Source: Minisyncoccota bacterium (GTDB taxonomy: Bacteria > Patescibacteriota > Microgenomatia > Levybacterales > UBA12049). Taken from it: DNA of 7,640 bases. The translations under genes and the position numbers were made by a program. Shown one piece after another: positions 1 to 6,031 of the stretch; the first letter of the stretch is position 1; every line of letters starts with the position of its first letter. The notes below the pieces were generated by a model, which saw only the letters and a program-made list of their open reading frames with translations, was not told the origin of the DNA and did no database searches. The stretch lies in contig JANWIQ010000048.1 of assembly GCA_025449795.1 (NCBI GenBank), forward strand, positions 1-7,640, in the 5' to 3' direction.

Positions 1-894
1 ATTATCAAAAGTCACTGCAGCAATTGCATTGGCAAAACGCACGGCTTCTTCAAGTGGCCGCTGGTGGATATTTCTGCCGGTTGCGTTGCCTGACGTACCG
101 CCGATATGGATTTGGTCATAGAGCGTTTGGAGAAATGTTGGGACATCTTCTTTTTCTCCGCCTGCACAAATAAGTTTTGTTCTTCCTGCAGCAGCAACAG
201 CCTCTCGAAGCAATTCCGCTCGCTTTTGGACTTGTCCTGAGCCTGCTTGCTGTGAGCCTGCCGAACCAGCCGAAGGATAATTAACTTTTACAAAATCTGC
301 ACCAAGTGTTGCACCAACTCCTGCAGCGCCTGCGATAATATGCGGGTCTTTTTCATCGATAACAGCTTTTCCCCTGGGATACATCCAGAGTACCGAGATA
401 AGCCCATTTACATGAGCATGATAGACAATTCGTGCTGCTTCTTGGAGCATATCGGATTCGTATTCACTTCCTAGGTATACCGTGTAGCCAACGCCGACAA
501 TAGGAAGATTACTATTTTTCTTAAATTCCATTACCTGGTCTACTCCAAGCCATTTACTACTTTGTGGTTCTGCTTGTGTTGTCTTTACCAAATTAGTTTT
601 TGAATTTAGTTTTACAATGTAGGGAATATCTTTATAATCCATGCCGTAGTGTGCAAGTAATCCAAGCTGTGTTGCGAAAGCGCCGATACGTGCTTTGGAT
701 GCGATTGCAAACATGTGCTCGGGATTATTATCTTCTTCAGAAATTCCTTCACCATAAAAATCAGCATTTAAGTGTTCAACTTTTTGGTCCCCGGCAAAGA
801 GCATGATTCGATCAGAGGCTTGGGTGACTGTCTCCATATGCCTAGCATAGGTAGACCTATGTTCTGGAGCTACGTCTAAGGGTATTTGTATCAT
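1..894 (-). CDS. fba: Class I fructose-bisphosphate aldolase (DhnA/archaeal type), 3' end cut by window edge
   Basis: This cytoplasmic enzyme cleaves fructose 1,6-bisphosphate into glyceraldehyde 3-phosphate and dihydroxyacetone phosphate through a Schiff base. The 298 codons visible start at ATG 894-892 and run off the left edge. The family is about 300 residues, so only a short tail is missing. Visible landmarks are GDQKVEH (residues 35-41, Asp36), a long conserved block PYIVKLNSKT (91-100), VLWMYPRGK (168-176, with the Trp170/Tyr172/Arg174 cluster), FVKVN (201-205, Lys203 being the expected Schiff-base lysine), CAGG (243-246) and SGNATGRNIHQ (268-278, phosphate binding). An AGGAT sequence about 7 bases before the ATG is an acceptable ribosome binding site. 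The gene starts 17 bases after glutamate dehydrogenase, so the two are probably cotranscribed. Residues about 208-224 are an Ala/Gly/Ser/Gln-rich loop right after the active-site lysine, encoded by repeat-like DNA. Family assignment is secure; physiological direction is inferred. Confidence 0.93.
   Translation of the reverse strand, partial: MIQIPLDVAPEHRSTYARHMETVTQASDRIMLFAGDQKVEHLNADFYGEGISEEDNNPEHMFAIASKARIGAFATQLGLLAHYGMDYKDIPYIVKLNSKTNLVKTTQAEPQSSKWLGVDQVMEFKKNSNLPIVGVGYTVYLGSEYESDMLQEAARIVYHAHVNGLISVLWMYPRGKAVIDEKDPHIIAGAAGVGATLGADFVKVNYPSAGSAGSQQAGSGQVQKRAELLREAVAAAGRTKLICAGGEKEDVPTFLQTLYDQIHIGGTSGNATGRNIHQRPLEEAVRFANAIAAVTFDN
231..277. repeat. Repeat-like insert inside the aldolase gene
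   Basis: On the minus strand this stretch opens with CCTTCGG and closes with GGCTCAGGACAAG, and it contains TGAGCCTGC twice on the plus strand (238-246 and 253-261, 15 bases apart). It is translated in frame as a low-complexity loop (AGSAGSQQAGSGQ) immediately after the Schiff-base segment. The ends resemble a short dispersed repeat (CCTTCG...CTCAGGACAAG) that I remember from many bacterial genomes, especially metagenome-derived ones. That resemblance is recollection, not a search result. Confidence 0.5.
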
Positions 895-911
895 AGATCT
901 ATCCTAGCAGA

Positions 912-2210
912 CTATGCGTATTTCTTCCAGTGGTGTTGTATCCTGGTAAGGGCAAGCGCATATGCACTGTCTCGCATAGAAAGCGAATATTTCTTTTGCA
1001 TGGCAAGTACCTCATGCGTTGCCTTTTGCATGTGTTGGAATAATTTGTCAAAAACTTCCTCTTTTGTCCATTTTTTCCTCTGCATATTTTGATACCACTC
1101 AAAATAGGAGACACAGACGCCCCCAGAATTTGCCAAAATATCCGGAATACATAAGATATTTCTTTTTTGCAGTAGCGTGTCTGCCTCATCAGTCACCGGT
1201 CCATTTGCCATTTCCAAAATAATTTTTGCTTTGACTTTTTGTGCATTTTCTCCATTGATAACATTTTCTAGTGCTGCGGGGATAAGGACATCAACAGGAA
1301 GGGTGAGGAGTTCTTCATTGGTAATTTTCTTGCCTTTATTCACGTCGCATACTGAGCCGACACAATAACATCCGGATAAAAATCCTTTTTCCCGCTTACA
1401 CTTTAATGTTGTCTCAGGGTCGAGCCCTTCTGGTACATAAATTCCTTCCTTTGAGTCAGAGACGGCAACCACTTTCATTCCCGCCTTTGCCAGGAAATGC
1501 GCAATATAGTACCCAACATTCCCAAATCCCTGCACGGCAACCGTCATACCTTTTGGATTTTTTTGTAATTTCTTCAGTGTGGCAAGGAGAACGTACGATC
1601 CACCAAGGCCGGTTGCTTCCGTCCTACCTTGCGATCCGCCCTCATCAAGTGGCTTTCCCGTAATCACCGCTCTCATTTCACTTTCAGAAATTTGTGATTT
1701 GCGCTTTGAGTTTTGCGCTTTGAGATTTTTTCCGTATTCATCTGCCATCCACGCCATAATTTTTGGGTTGGTATTTACATCGGGCGCAGGGACATCAATT
1801 GTTGGCCCGATGGCAGCACCAAGCCTGTGAATAAAAAGTCTGGAAAGGGTCTGTAATTCTCTTTCTGAAAGATGTTTAGGATTTACGGTAATACCTCCTT
1901 TTCCGCCCCCAAAAGGAATATCTACGACTGCACATTTCATACTCATCCAGAAGGCAAGCGCTTGTACTTCCTCGATACTTACTTGTGGATGATAACGAAT
2001 GCCTCCTTTGTAGGGTCCAAGAATATTGTTGTGTTGTACCCGAAGACCGGAAAAAGTTTTAACACTCCCATCATCCATTTGCATGGGTAAAGAGACACTA
2101 ATCATGCGGTCGGGGTGGGAGAGTCTTGCCAAAAGAAGTGGGGGAAGACTAAGCCGCTTGGCAATTTTTTCTAATTCTTTTTTCGCGCGGACCCATGGAT
2201 CGTTGTGCAT
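912..2210 (-). CDS. gdhA: Glutamate dehydrogenase, NAD(P)-dependent
   Basis: The enzyme interconverts glutamate and 2-oxoglutarate plus ammonia in the cytoplasm. From ATG 2210-2208 it is 432 residues, close to the roughly 420 of archaeal-type hexameric enzymes. N-terminal substrate domain landmarks (numbered from this ATG) are MDDGSV (45-50), GPYKGGIRYHP (65-75), GGGKGG (101-106, catalytic Lys104) and APDVNTNP (142-149, Asp144). The Rossmann domain has GFGNVG (228-233) followed by AVSDSKEGIY. Further signatures are EMANGPVT, IPDILANSGGV and SYFEW. Two oddities: an extra loop of about 10-12 residues just before ITGKP, encoded by tandem repeat DNA, and a CYCVGSVC cluster (281-288). The same frame is open upstream to 2477, through a GalT-like segment, with a possible TTG start at 2450 giving 512 residues. 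I prefer 2210 because of family length and because a promoter lies just upstream. Aldolase follows 17 bases downstream. Confidence 0.92.
   Translation of the reverse strand: MHNDPWVRAKKELEKIAKRLSLPPLLLARLSHPDRMISVSLPMQMDDGSVKTFSGLRVQHNNILGPYKGGIRYHPQVSIEEVQALAFWMSMKCAVVDIPFGGGKGGITVNPKHLSERELQTLSRLFIHRLGAAIGPTIDVPAPDVNTNPKIMAWMADEYGKNLKAQNSKRKSQISESEMRAVITGKPLDEGGSQGRTEATGLGGSYVLLATLKKLQKNPKGMTVAVQGFGNVGYYIAHFLAKAGMKVVAVSDSKEGIYVPEGLDPETTLKCKREKGFLSGCYCVGSVCDVNKGKKITNEELLTLPVDVLIPAALENVINGENAQKVKAKIILEMANGPVTDEADTLLQKRNILCIPDILANSGGVCVSYFEWYQNMQRKKWTKEEVFDKLFQHMQKATHEVLAMQKKYSLSMRDSAYALALTRIQHHWKKYA
1697..1724. repeat. Two tandem 14-base units in the glutamate dehydrogenase gene
   Basis: The units ATTTGCGCTTTGAG (1697-1710) and TTTTGCGCTTTGAG (1711-1724) differ in one base. 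They encode part of a Lys/Gln/Ser-rich loop (KAQNSKRKSQ) lying between the DEY and ITGKP blocks of the dehydrogenase, where family members as I remember them are about 10-12 residues shorter. The minus-strand wording (CTCAAAGCGCAAA and variants) resembles short A-rich dispersed repeats seen in some candidate-phylum genomes, but only the tandem duplication itself is directly visible. Confidence 0.6.
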
Positions 2211-2223
2211 ATTTCTACTATGC

Positions 2224-2252
2224 AGTATAGAATATTCTGTTGCATGACACAA
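2224..2252 (-). promoter_or_regulatory. Sigma70-like promoter for gdhA inside the galT remnant tail
   Basis: Reading the minus strand, TTGTGT (2252-2247), a 17-base spacer and TATACT (2229-2224) form a reasonable -35/-10 pair. The -10 ends 13 bases before the ATG at 2210, so transcription would start about 6 bases before the start codon. This short leader matches the pattern of other genes here and supports 2210 as the dehydrogenase start. There is no good Shine-Dalgarno sequence. Confidence 0.5.
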
Positions 2253-2270
2253 TGCGGATATGTAGCGGAC

Positions 2271-2477
2271 AAAATCGAGATTCCGCAAGATGTTTGCAGC
2301 TTGTTTTGGCGCAATATCCCGTTGATTTTCTGCTAGCATTTCATAACCTACCATAAATTTTTTTACCGTTGCCGAACGTAAAAGTGGAGGATAAAAATGG
2401 GCATGTAATTGCCAATAATCTGCAATACCTTCCGTGAATGGAGCAAACAACCTTACAGGTTCCTGAAACAGGCTGAG
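2271..2477 (-). pseudogene. galT: C-terminal remnant of galactose-1-phosphate uridylyltransferase, in frame with gdhA
   Basis: The upstream part of the long open frame reads WQLHAHFYPPLLRSATVKKF and then MVGYEMLAENQRDI, which matches from memory the last 60 or so residues of bacterial GalT (about 348 residues in E. coli). Residues equivalent to the E. coli iron ligands His296 and His298 and the substrate contacts Lys311, Phe312, Val314, Gly315, Tyr316, Glu317 and Gln323 are all kept. The catalytic HPH motif, the zinc site and everything else upstream are missing: an in-frame TAA lies at 2480-2478 and no other frame up to 2709 resembles GalT. No ATG precedes the piece; only TTG at 2450, with CAGGA about ten bases before it, could start translation. 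It continues without a stop into glutamate dehydrogenase through about 20 non-conserved residues. It is either a truncation fossil or the 5' part of a translated fusion; it cannot be an active GalT alone. Confidence 0.75.
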
Positions 2478-2709
2478 TTAGAAAAAAGAAGATGATGTCT
2501 CTGCGGATGGTGCATCAACACAAGTGACGTAATTTTGCAGCCAAGAAGGGGAAGAAGGATAAAAGAGGAATTTTTATACTGAAAAAGTAGTTTGCAATTC
2601 ATCAGACACACAAAAATATACATAGAGAAAATAGAAGAGGCAAGCTAGATTTATTTAATTTCGCAATACCCATAGTTACAAGAAATTAAGAGTTTGATAT
2701 ACTATTACT
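2478..2709. other. Intergenic stretch between the galT remnant and the gene at 2710
   Basis: About 230 AT-rich bases hold no credible gene on either strand. A strongly purine-biased run on the plus strand (about 2541-2571, rich in AAGAAGG and AAAAGAGG) is the most noticeable feature. On the minus strand a TATAAA-like box lies near 2579-2574 without a good -35. The missing 5' part of galT is not recognisable here. The right end carries the promoter of the gene at 2710. Confidence 0.6.
2676..2703 (+). promoter_or_regulatory. Extended -10 promoter of the gene at 2710 (leaderless)
   Basis: TGATATACT (2695-2703) is an extended -10 (TGn followed by TATACT). A weak -35, TTACAA (2676-2681), lies 16 bases upstream. 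Only six bases separate the hexamer from the ATG, so the expected transcription start is at the A of the start codon and no Shine-Dalgarno sequence can be present in the mRNA. Confidence 0.6.
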
Positions 2710-3429
2710 ATGAATGATGGAGAAGGTAATCTATGGGGGAGAATTACTTCATGGAGAGAAAGACAACCTGATAGTCTTCCTGGCTGTCAAACAATTAGTA
2801 ATGGTGAGATAGTAGGTAAAACAAAATACTGGAAAAAACCTGTCTACCTAAATGGTTTACCTGTGGTATTACCGGGATTTAATGGCTATAACTTGTCACT
2901 TGTTGATCCTATTGAAATACGTAAAAAAATGGCCGAAAAAATGAACAGTGATGAAGTAAAATTATCTTATATTATGGTAGACACAAACGGTATGAGTGCC
3001 GATGGTCGGTTAACTTCAGGCATTTCCTCTAAAGATCCAGTAAGTTCCTGGCAAGAACTTAAGACATATTGTTCGATGGATGGCCACCGTGCTGTAAGAG
3101 AATTTATTCAAGAGAACAAACCAGGAGAAAATATACGTAGCGTGACATTTACCATAAAATATATGCAGTTAGGAAATAAAATTGTTCGAGTTGCAAGAAT
3201 TAGGGATGATAGCAGAATTTTGCAGTATAATGTTCCTAATATTACACAGTGGCAGGATGAGATTCCTCCTAATATTTTCGAGACATCAAAGGAACAAATT
3301 GATAATAGTAGAATAGATAGCCCGAATGCTGACAATGAGTTAGAAGCAATATTACGTATATTCCAACCCTCATACTATATATTAGGATCTAATCTGACAG
3401 CTTATAAGGCAAATCCATACCTTCCTTAG
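2710..3429 (+). CDS. Hypothetical protein, 239 residues, unrecognised
   Basis: I do not recognise this protein. It has no signal peptide, no hydrophobic segment long enough to cross a membrane and no nucleotide-binding or metal-binding motif that I can name, so it is probably cytoplasmic. The N-terminal part is Gly/Trp-rich (WGRITSWRERQ, then YWKKPVYLNGLPVVLPGFNGYNLSL). The middle alternates short strand-like pieces (KLSYIMVDTNG, VTFTIKYMQLGNKIVRVARI) with a helix-like segment (HRAVREFIQENKPG). The C-terminus is polar and acidic (about 190-215) and ends in YYILGSNLTAYKANPYLP. The start is supported by an extended -10 six bases upstream, implying a leaderless message. It appears more AT-rich than its neighbours and stands alone on this strand. 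Its TAG stop overlaps the TAA of the convergent cupin gene by 4 bases. The long open frame and its promoter support a real gene; function unknown. Confidence 0.75.
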   Translation: MNDGEGNLWGRITSWRERQPDSLPGCQTISNGEIVGKTKYWKKPVYLNGLPVVLPGFNGYNLSLVDPIEIRKKMAEKMNSDEVKLSYIMVDTNGMSADGRLTSGISSKDPVSSWQELKTYCSMDGHRAVREFIQENKPGENIRSVTFTIKYMQLGNKIVRVARIRDDSRILQYNVPNITQWQDEIPPNIFETSKEQIDNSRIDSPNADNELEAILRIFQPSYYILGSNLTAYKANPYLP

Positions 3430-4007
3430 TTTACTTGTTCTGAGGGAAAAATAAAGACGATGTCATCAAGGTTATTGGTGGATGTTTCCTCAATAACACA
3501 GTTGGTAAGTGCGATAATGCCGTGCTCATCGCCAGGATTAAGTACTACTTTTTTCCCCTTTTCTCCAAAAGAAACACTTACAATCCCTTTTTGCCATGTT
3601 TCACTTGCATGCAGAGAGCTAATGAGTAAACATTCTCCTTCAAGAATATGGAGCTTTTCCAGTTTTTTGTTATGGATTTCAAATCCTAATATGCCGTATT
3701 GCCTGATAATAAGCAATTTTTGGATAAAACCCTTTGCCGTATCTACCTTTTTAATGCTTACACCACCCCACGGAGTAATCTCAATAAGCGGAGAATGGAC
3801 AGAAAGCTCTTGCACCTCCTTTTTAAATAAAGGGAAACTCCTGTTTTTTTCCTTAACTGTTTTTAAAGATTGGATCAATTCTCTTAAAAAGGTATTGTAG
3901 GCTGTTCCATCAGACACACCTCTATCGAAAAAAAGAGGAGTAAGAGAAGAGAATAATTCTTTTCTCTTTGAGAAACTTTTCTTGTCTAAGGTAAAGACGT
4001 ATTTCAT
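3426..4007 (-). CDS. Cupin-domain protein, phosphomannose isomerase-like
   Basis: The 193-residue protein has a helical N-terminal part (1-70) with no recognised family, then a single cupin barrel. The barrel begins with TPWGGVSI (78-85), like the PWG block that opens type II phosphomannose isomerase barrels. It continues with IHNKKLEKLHILEGECLL (111-128) and LNPGDEHGIIAL (156-167), then EETSTNNLDDIVFIF (173-187), like the 'E.ST..LDDVVRLEDDYGR' ending I associate with sugar-isomerase cupins. His112, Glu117 and His162 fall at metal-ligand positions, but the usual HxH..EH cluster is reduced (HNKKLEK), so metal binding and catalysis are uncertain. Its ATG overlaps the kinase stop as ATGA, implying translational coupling and a joint role in hexose-phosphate metabolism, possibly mannose/fructose 6-phosphate interconversion or sugar sensing. 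The stop overlaps the convergent gene by 4 bases. The cupin fold is fairly sure; the activity is inference. Confidence 0.72.
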   Translation of the reverse strand: MKYVFTLDKKSFSKRKELFSSLTPLFFDRGVSDGTAYNTFLRELIQSLKTVKEKNRSFPLFKKEVQELSVHSPLIEITPWGGVSIKKVDTAKGFIQKLLIIRQYGILGFEIHNKKLEKLHILEGECLLISSLHASETWQKGIVSVSFGEKGKKVVLNPGDEHGIIALTNCVIEETSTNNLDDIVFIFPSEQVN

Positions 4008-4951
4008 GAAGTTAGATAATTTGAGATAATAGCTTTTGTAGGAAAAGCTGCGATTGCGCCTTTTTTTGTGGTGCTTAAGGAAGCAATGACAGTTGCTCGT
4101 TTTAGAGCAAAGTGTAGTTCTTTTTCAGTAAATTGGGAAAGTGGCTTACCCGCTTCATACATAGCATAGAGATAGCCTGCATTAAATGCGTCTCCTGCGC
4201 CAGTGGTATCAATAACCGGAACTTCGATTGTGGGGATATGTCCTTTATACTGGCTAGTTTTATAATAACAACCTTCTTGGCCAAGGGTGATAAAAAGAGC
4301 ATCTAAATTATCCCGCCAAAGTTTTTTTGCCGCTTCCTGAATATTTTCTTCTTTGGTGATAAGCCTTGCTTCTACCTCATTTACCTTAAGTACATTAACT
4401 TTTTTTATCGTTGCCAAAATGACATCGCGTGCTAAATTAAGATTAACCCACAATGACTCTCGCACATTAGGATCATAAGAAATAATTGCACCCATTTTCT
4501 TTGCCTGGCCGATAAGTTTATCGGTGGCATTATAGGAGTTGTTATTTGTTTGGGTAAGACTGCCAAAGTGGAAAATGGATGTGTGTGCGGGGAGCTCAAC
4601 CTCTGCAGCCGTAATTGCTTCATGAGCCCCTTTATAAAAGAAAAAGTCTCGTTGTCCATCTTTGTCCAGAGAGACAAAGGCAAGTGTAGTTTTTTCCCGT
4701 TTGCTTAGAATAAGCGTATCAGTGACTACCTTATTTTTTTCTAGCGTATTTTTGAGAAATCTTCCAAAAGGGTCATCTCCCACCTTCCCCATAAATCGTA
4801 CTGGAGTTCCTAATTTTGCAAGTCCCATAGCAACATTTGCTGGAGCACCGCCAAATTTTTTAAGGAAACCTTTAGAACCAATAAGAGTACCGGTATTCAT
4901 GGATATCATGTCAACAAGAAGTTCTCCGTAGCAGACAATAGTGGATTTCAT
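4004..4951 (-). CDS. Fructokinase, PfkB (ribokinase-like) family
   Basis: This is a cytoplasmic sugar kinase of 315 residues, the normal family length, expected to turn fructose and ATP into fructose 6-phosphate. It opens with IVCYGELLVDMI (5-16), followed by PfkB signature 1, GGAPANVAMGLAKLG (34-48), and the lid/substrate stretch KVGDDPFGRFL (56-66). LAFVSLDKDGQRDFFFYKGA (90-109) and FHFGSLT (127-133), then ISYDPNVRESLW (157-168), are typical of fructokinases rather than ribokinases. Signature 2 is IDTTGAGDAFNAGYL (247-261), with Asp254 as the catalytic base and the GAGD anion hole intact. The start at 4951 has no ribosome binding site but an extended -10 seven bases upstream, so the message can be leaderless. 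Readthrough from the phosphatase gene 18 bases upstream is also possible. It is coupled to the downstream cupin by an ATGA overlap. Family call very sure; fructose specificity likely but inferred. Confidence 0.93.
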   Translation of the reverse strand: MKSTIVCYGELLVDMISMNTGTLIGSKGFLKKFGGAPANVAMGLAKLGTPVRFMGKVGDDPFGRFLKNTLEKNKVVTDTLILSKREKTTLAFVSLDKDGQRDFFFYKGAHEAITAAEVELPAHTSIFHFGSLTQTNNNSYNATDKLIGQAKKMGAIISYDPNVRESLWVNLNLARDVILATIKKVNVLKVNEVEARLITKEENIQEAAKKLWRDNLDALFITLGQEGCYYKTSQYKGHIPTIEVPVIDTTGAGDAFNAGYLYAMYEAGKPLSQFTEKELHFALKRATVIASLSTTKKGAIAAFPTKAIISNYLTS

Positions 4952-4958
4952 AAAAAGT

Positions 4959-4967
4959 ATTGTAGCA
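4959..4967 (-). promoter_or_regulatory. Extended -10 promoter of the fructokinase gene (leaderless)
   Basis: On the minus strand TGCTACAAT occupies 4967-4959 in the 18-base gap after the phosphatase stop. The hexamer ends seven bases before the kinase ATG at 4951, so transcription would begin at or one base before the start codon. A partial -35, TCGACG (4988-4983), lies 18 bases upstream inside the phosphatase gene. No Shine-Dalgarno sequence is present in the gap. Confidence 0.55.
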
Positions 4968-4969
4968 CG

Positions 4970-6031
4970 TTATACAATATTCCGTCGAGAGGATACTTCA
5001 GCTTTTGCATTAGCATATGCAAGCTCAGGATGCTCAAGGCGTATCTGTGCTGCACGTGCACAAATATATTCGAGAGCTTCTCGGATTTCATGAAAGTCTG
5101 TATAGGAAATGTAAGGAACCCCTCTTGCTTGCAGCTCTTTTTCTAAACCAGCCCCTTTTAATGCAAAAGCCATGCCGATAATACTTTTTAAATTAAGATC
5201 TACCCCTTCTATTCCTGGAATATCATCTAGTTCCAAAAACCTGGCATCTGTTGGACCATCACCGATGATAACGGGTAATTTGCTAGGGTCTTGATGAGCA
5301 ATTGAAGCAAGTTTAAGACCCTTTTGCGTTGAGGTAATGTCTAGGGGTTCACAAGCATGTATGTTTTGTGGTTGCATGCCAAATCTTTGTGTTGCAGCGG
5401 CAACAAACGCTTTGAAGCTTGCAGAAATGATCCTAAGATCATGACCTTGTGAGCGCATAAATTCTATGAATTCCTTAATGCCGGGACGAAAATCTTCAGG
5501 CCGCAGCTCTTTTCCTGGTCTTTCGAAAAGATGAGGATGGGTCTCAAGTAGAGTTGCCCAATAATGGAAAATTCTCGGGAAACTTTCTCTGCCATGTTGC
5601 GCTAGGAGAGGTTCTATATGTCTACTTCCTGGTAATGATGCCTCGTTGTATTCTGAGTGGGTAGTCCATGTAATATCAAAGTCAGAGTAAGCGCCAATGC
5701 CTTCAAAAGCAGCAAGGCGATAAGCAAATCGTTCTTTTGCTGTCTGCTGTCCAGCGGGTAGGCTAAAAAACTTATTATCTGCTAAGCGTATTCTTCCAGC
5801 AATATCAGTAAGTCTGCTCTTTACCTCAGGATTATCGAAAGTACTAGTATACAAATCCTTAATGCCTGCATATAAGATAGCTTCTCGTTCAACTAAAGCT
5901 GGATCATCTTCGCCGGAAGCATTGATATGCTCTAAAACTCTTGGATTGACCAGCCCCATCACCACAGAGTGGGGTACGAGTTGTGCTTGAGCCTCGTCTA
6001 ATCCAAGGCCTTCTAATGGATGCTCTCCCAT
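4970..6031 (-). CDS. HAD-superfamily phosphatase (SerB/MtnX-like) with a long N-terminal extension
   Basis: The 353-residue protein carries all four HAD motifs in order. Motif I is DFDIT (117-121, nucleophile Asp117 and acid/base Asp119). Motif II is IISAS (201-205). Motif III is Lys237 in STQKG. Motif IV is GDGPTD (257-262, Asp258 and Asp262 binding Mg2+). The approach FRPGIKEFIEFMRSQGHDLRI is typical of subfamily I phosphatases such as phosphoserine phosphatase and MtnX. The segment between motifs I and II (122-195) is helix-rich and would form the cap that fixes specificity. About 110 residues precede motif I, far more than the few usual in SerB-type enzymes; they are helical and unrecognised. 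The substrate cannot be read from the sequence; context with fructokinase and a sugar-isomerase-like cupin makes a sugar phosphate conceivable. The ATG has AGGAAG 14 bases upstream, too far for a good ribosome binding site. Confidence 0.85.
   Translation of the reverse strand: MGEHPLEGLGLDEAQAQLVPHSVVMGLVNPRVLEHINASGEDDPALVEREAILYAGIKDLYTSTFDNPEVKSRLTDIAGRIRLADNKFFSLPAGQQTAKERFAYRLAAFEGIGAYSDFDITWTTHSEYNEASLPGSRHIEPLLAQHGRESFPRIFHYWATLLETHPHLFERPGKELRPEDFRPGIKEFIEFMRSQGHDLRIISASFKAFVAAATQRFGMQPQNIHACEPLDITSTQKGLKLASIAHQDPSKLPVIIGDGPTDARFLELDDIPGIEGVDLNLKSIIGMAFALKGAGLEKELQARGVPYISYTDFHEIREALEYICARAAQIRLEHPELAYANAKAEVSSRRNIV

Noticed and set aside
899..1189. Open frames overlapping the dehydrogenase in other frames and on the opposite strand
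   Set aside because: Their translations show no domain and they coincide with strongly conserved coding sequence on the minus strand, so they are shadows.
912..2450. A bifunctional GalT-glutamate dehydrogenase enzyme
   Set aside because: The GalT part is only the last sixth of that enzyme and lacks the HPH nucleophile and zinc site, so it cannot catalyse uridylyl transfer. The TTG start is also weak compared with the internal ATG and promoter.
2537..2590. Lysine-rich plus-strand reading frame (AAKKGKKDKRG...) resembling a basic protein tail
   Set aside because: It has a stop shortly upstream, no start codon and only about 18 codons; the bias reflects a purine-rich run.
3420..3480. Bidirectional terminator between the convergent genes
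   Set aside because: The stop codons overlap and no GC-rich hairpin followed by a T run is visible on either side.
4002..4012. Recoded UGA (code 25, as in Gracilibacteria/Absconditabacteria)
   Set aside because: The kinase ends in TGA exactly where family length predicts and where the next ATG overlaps, so UGA acts as a normal stop here.
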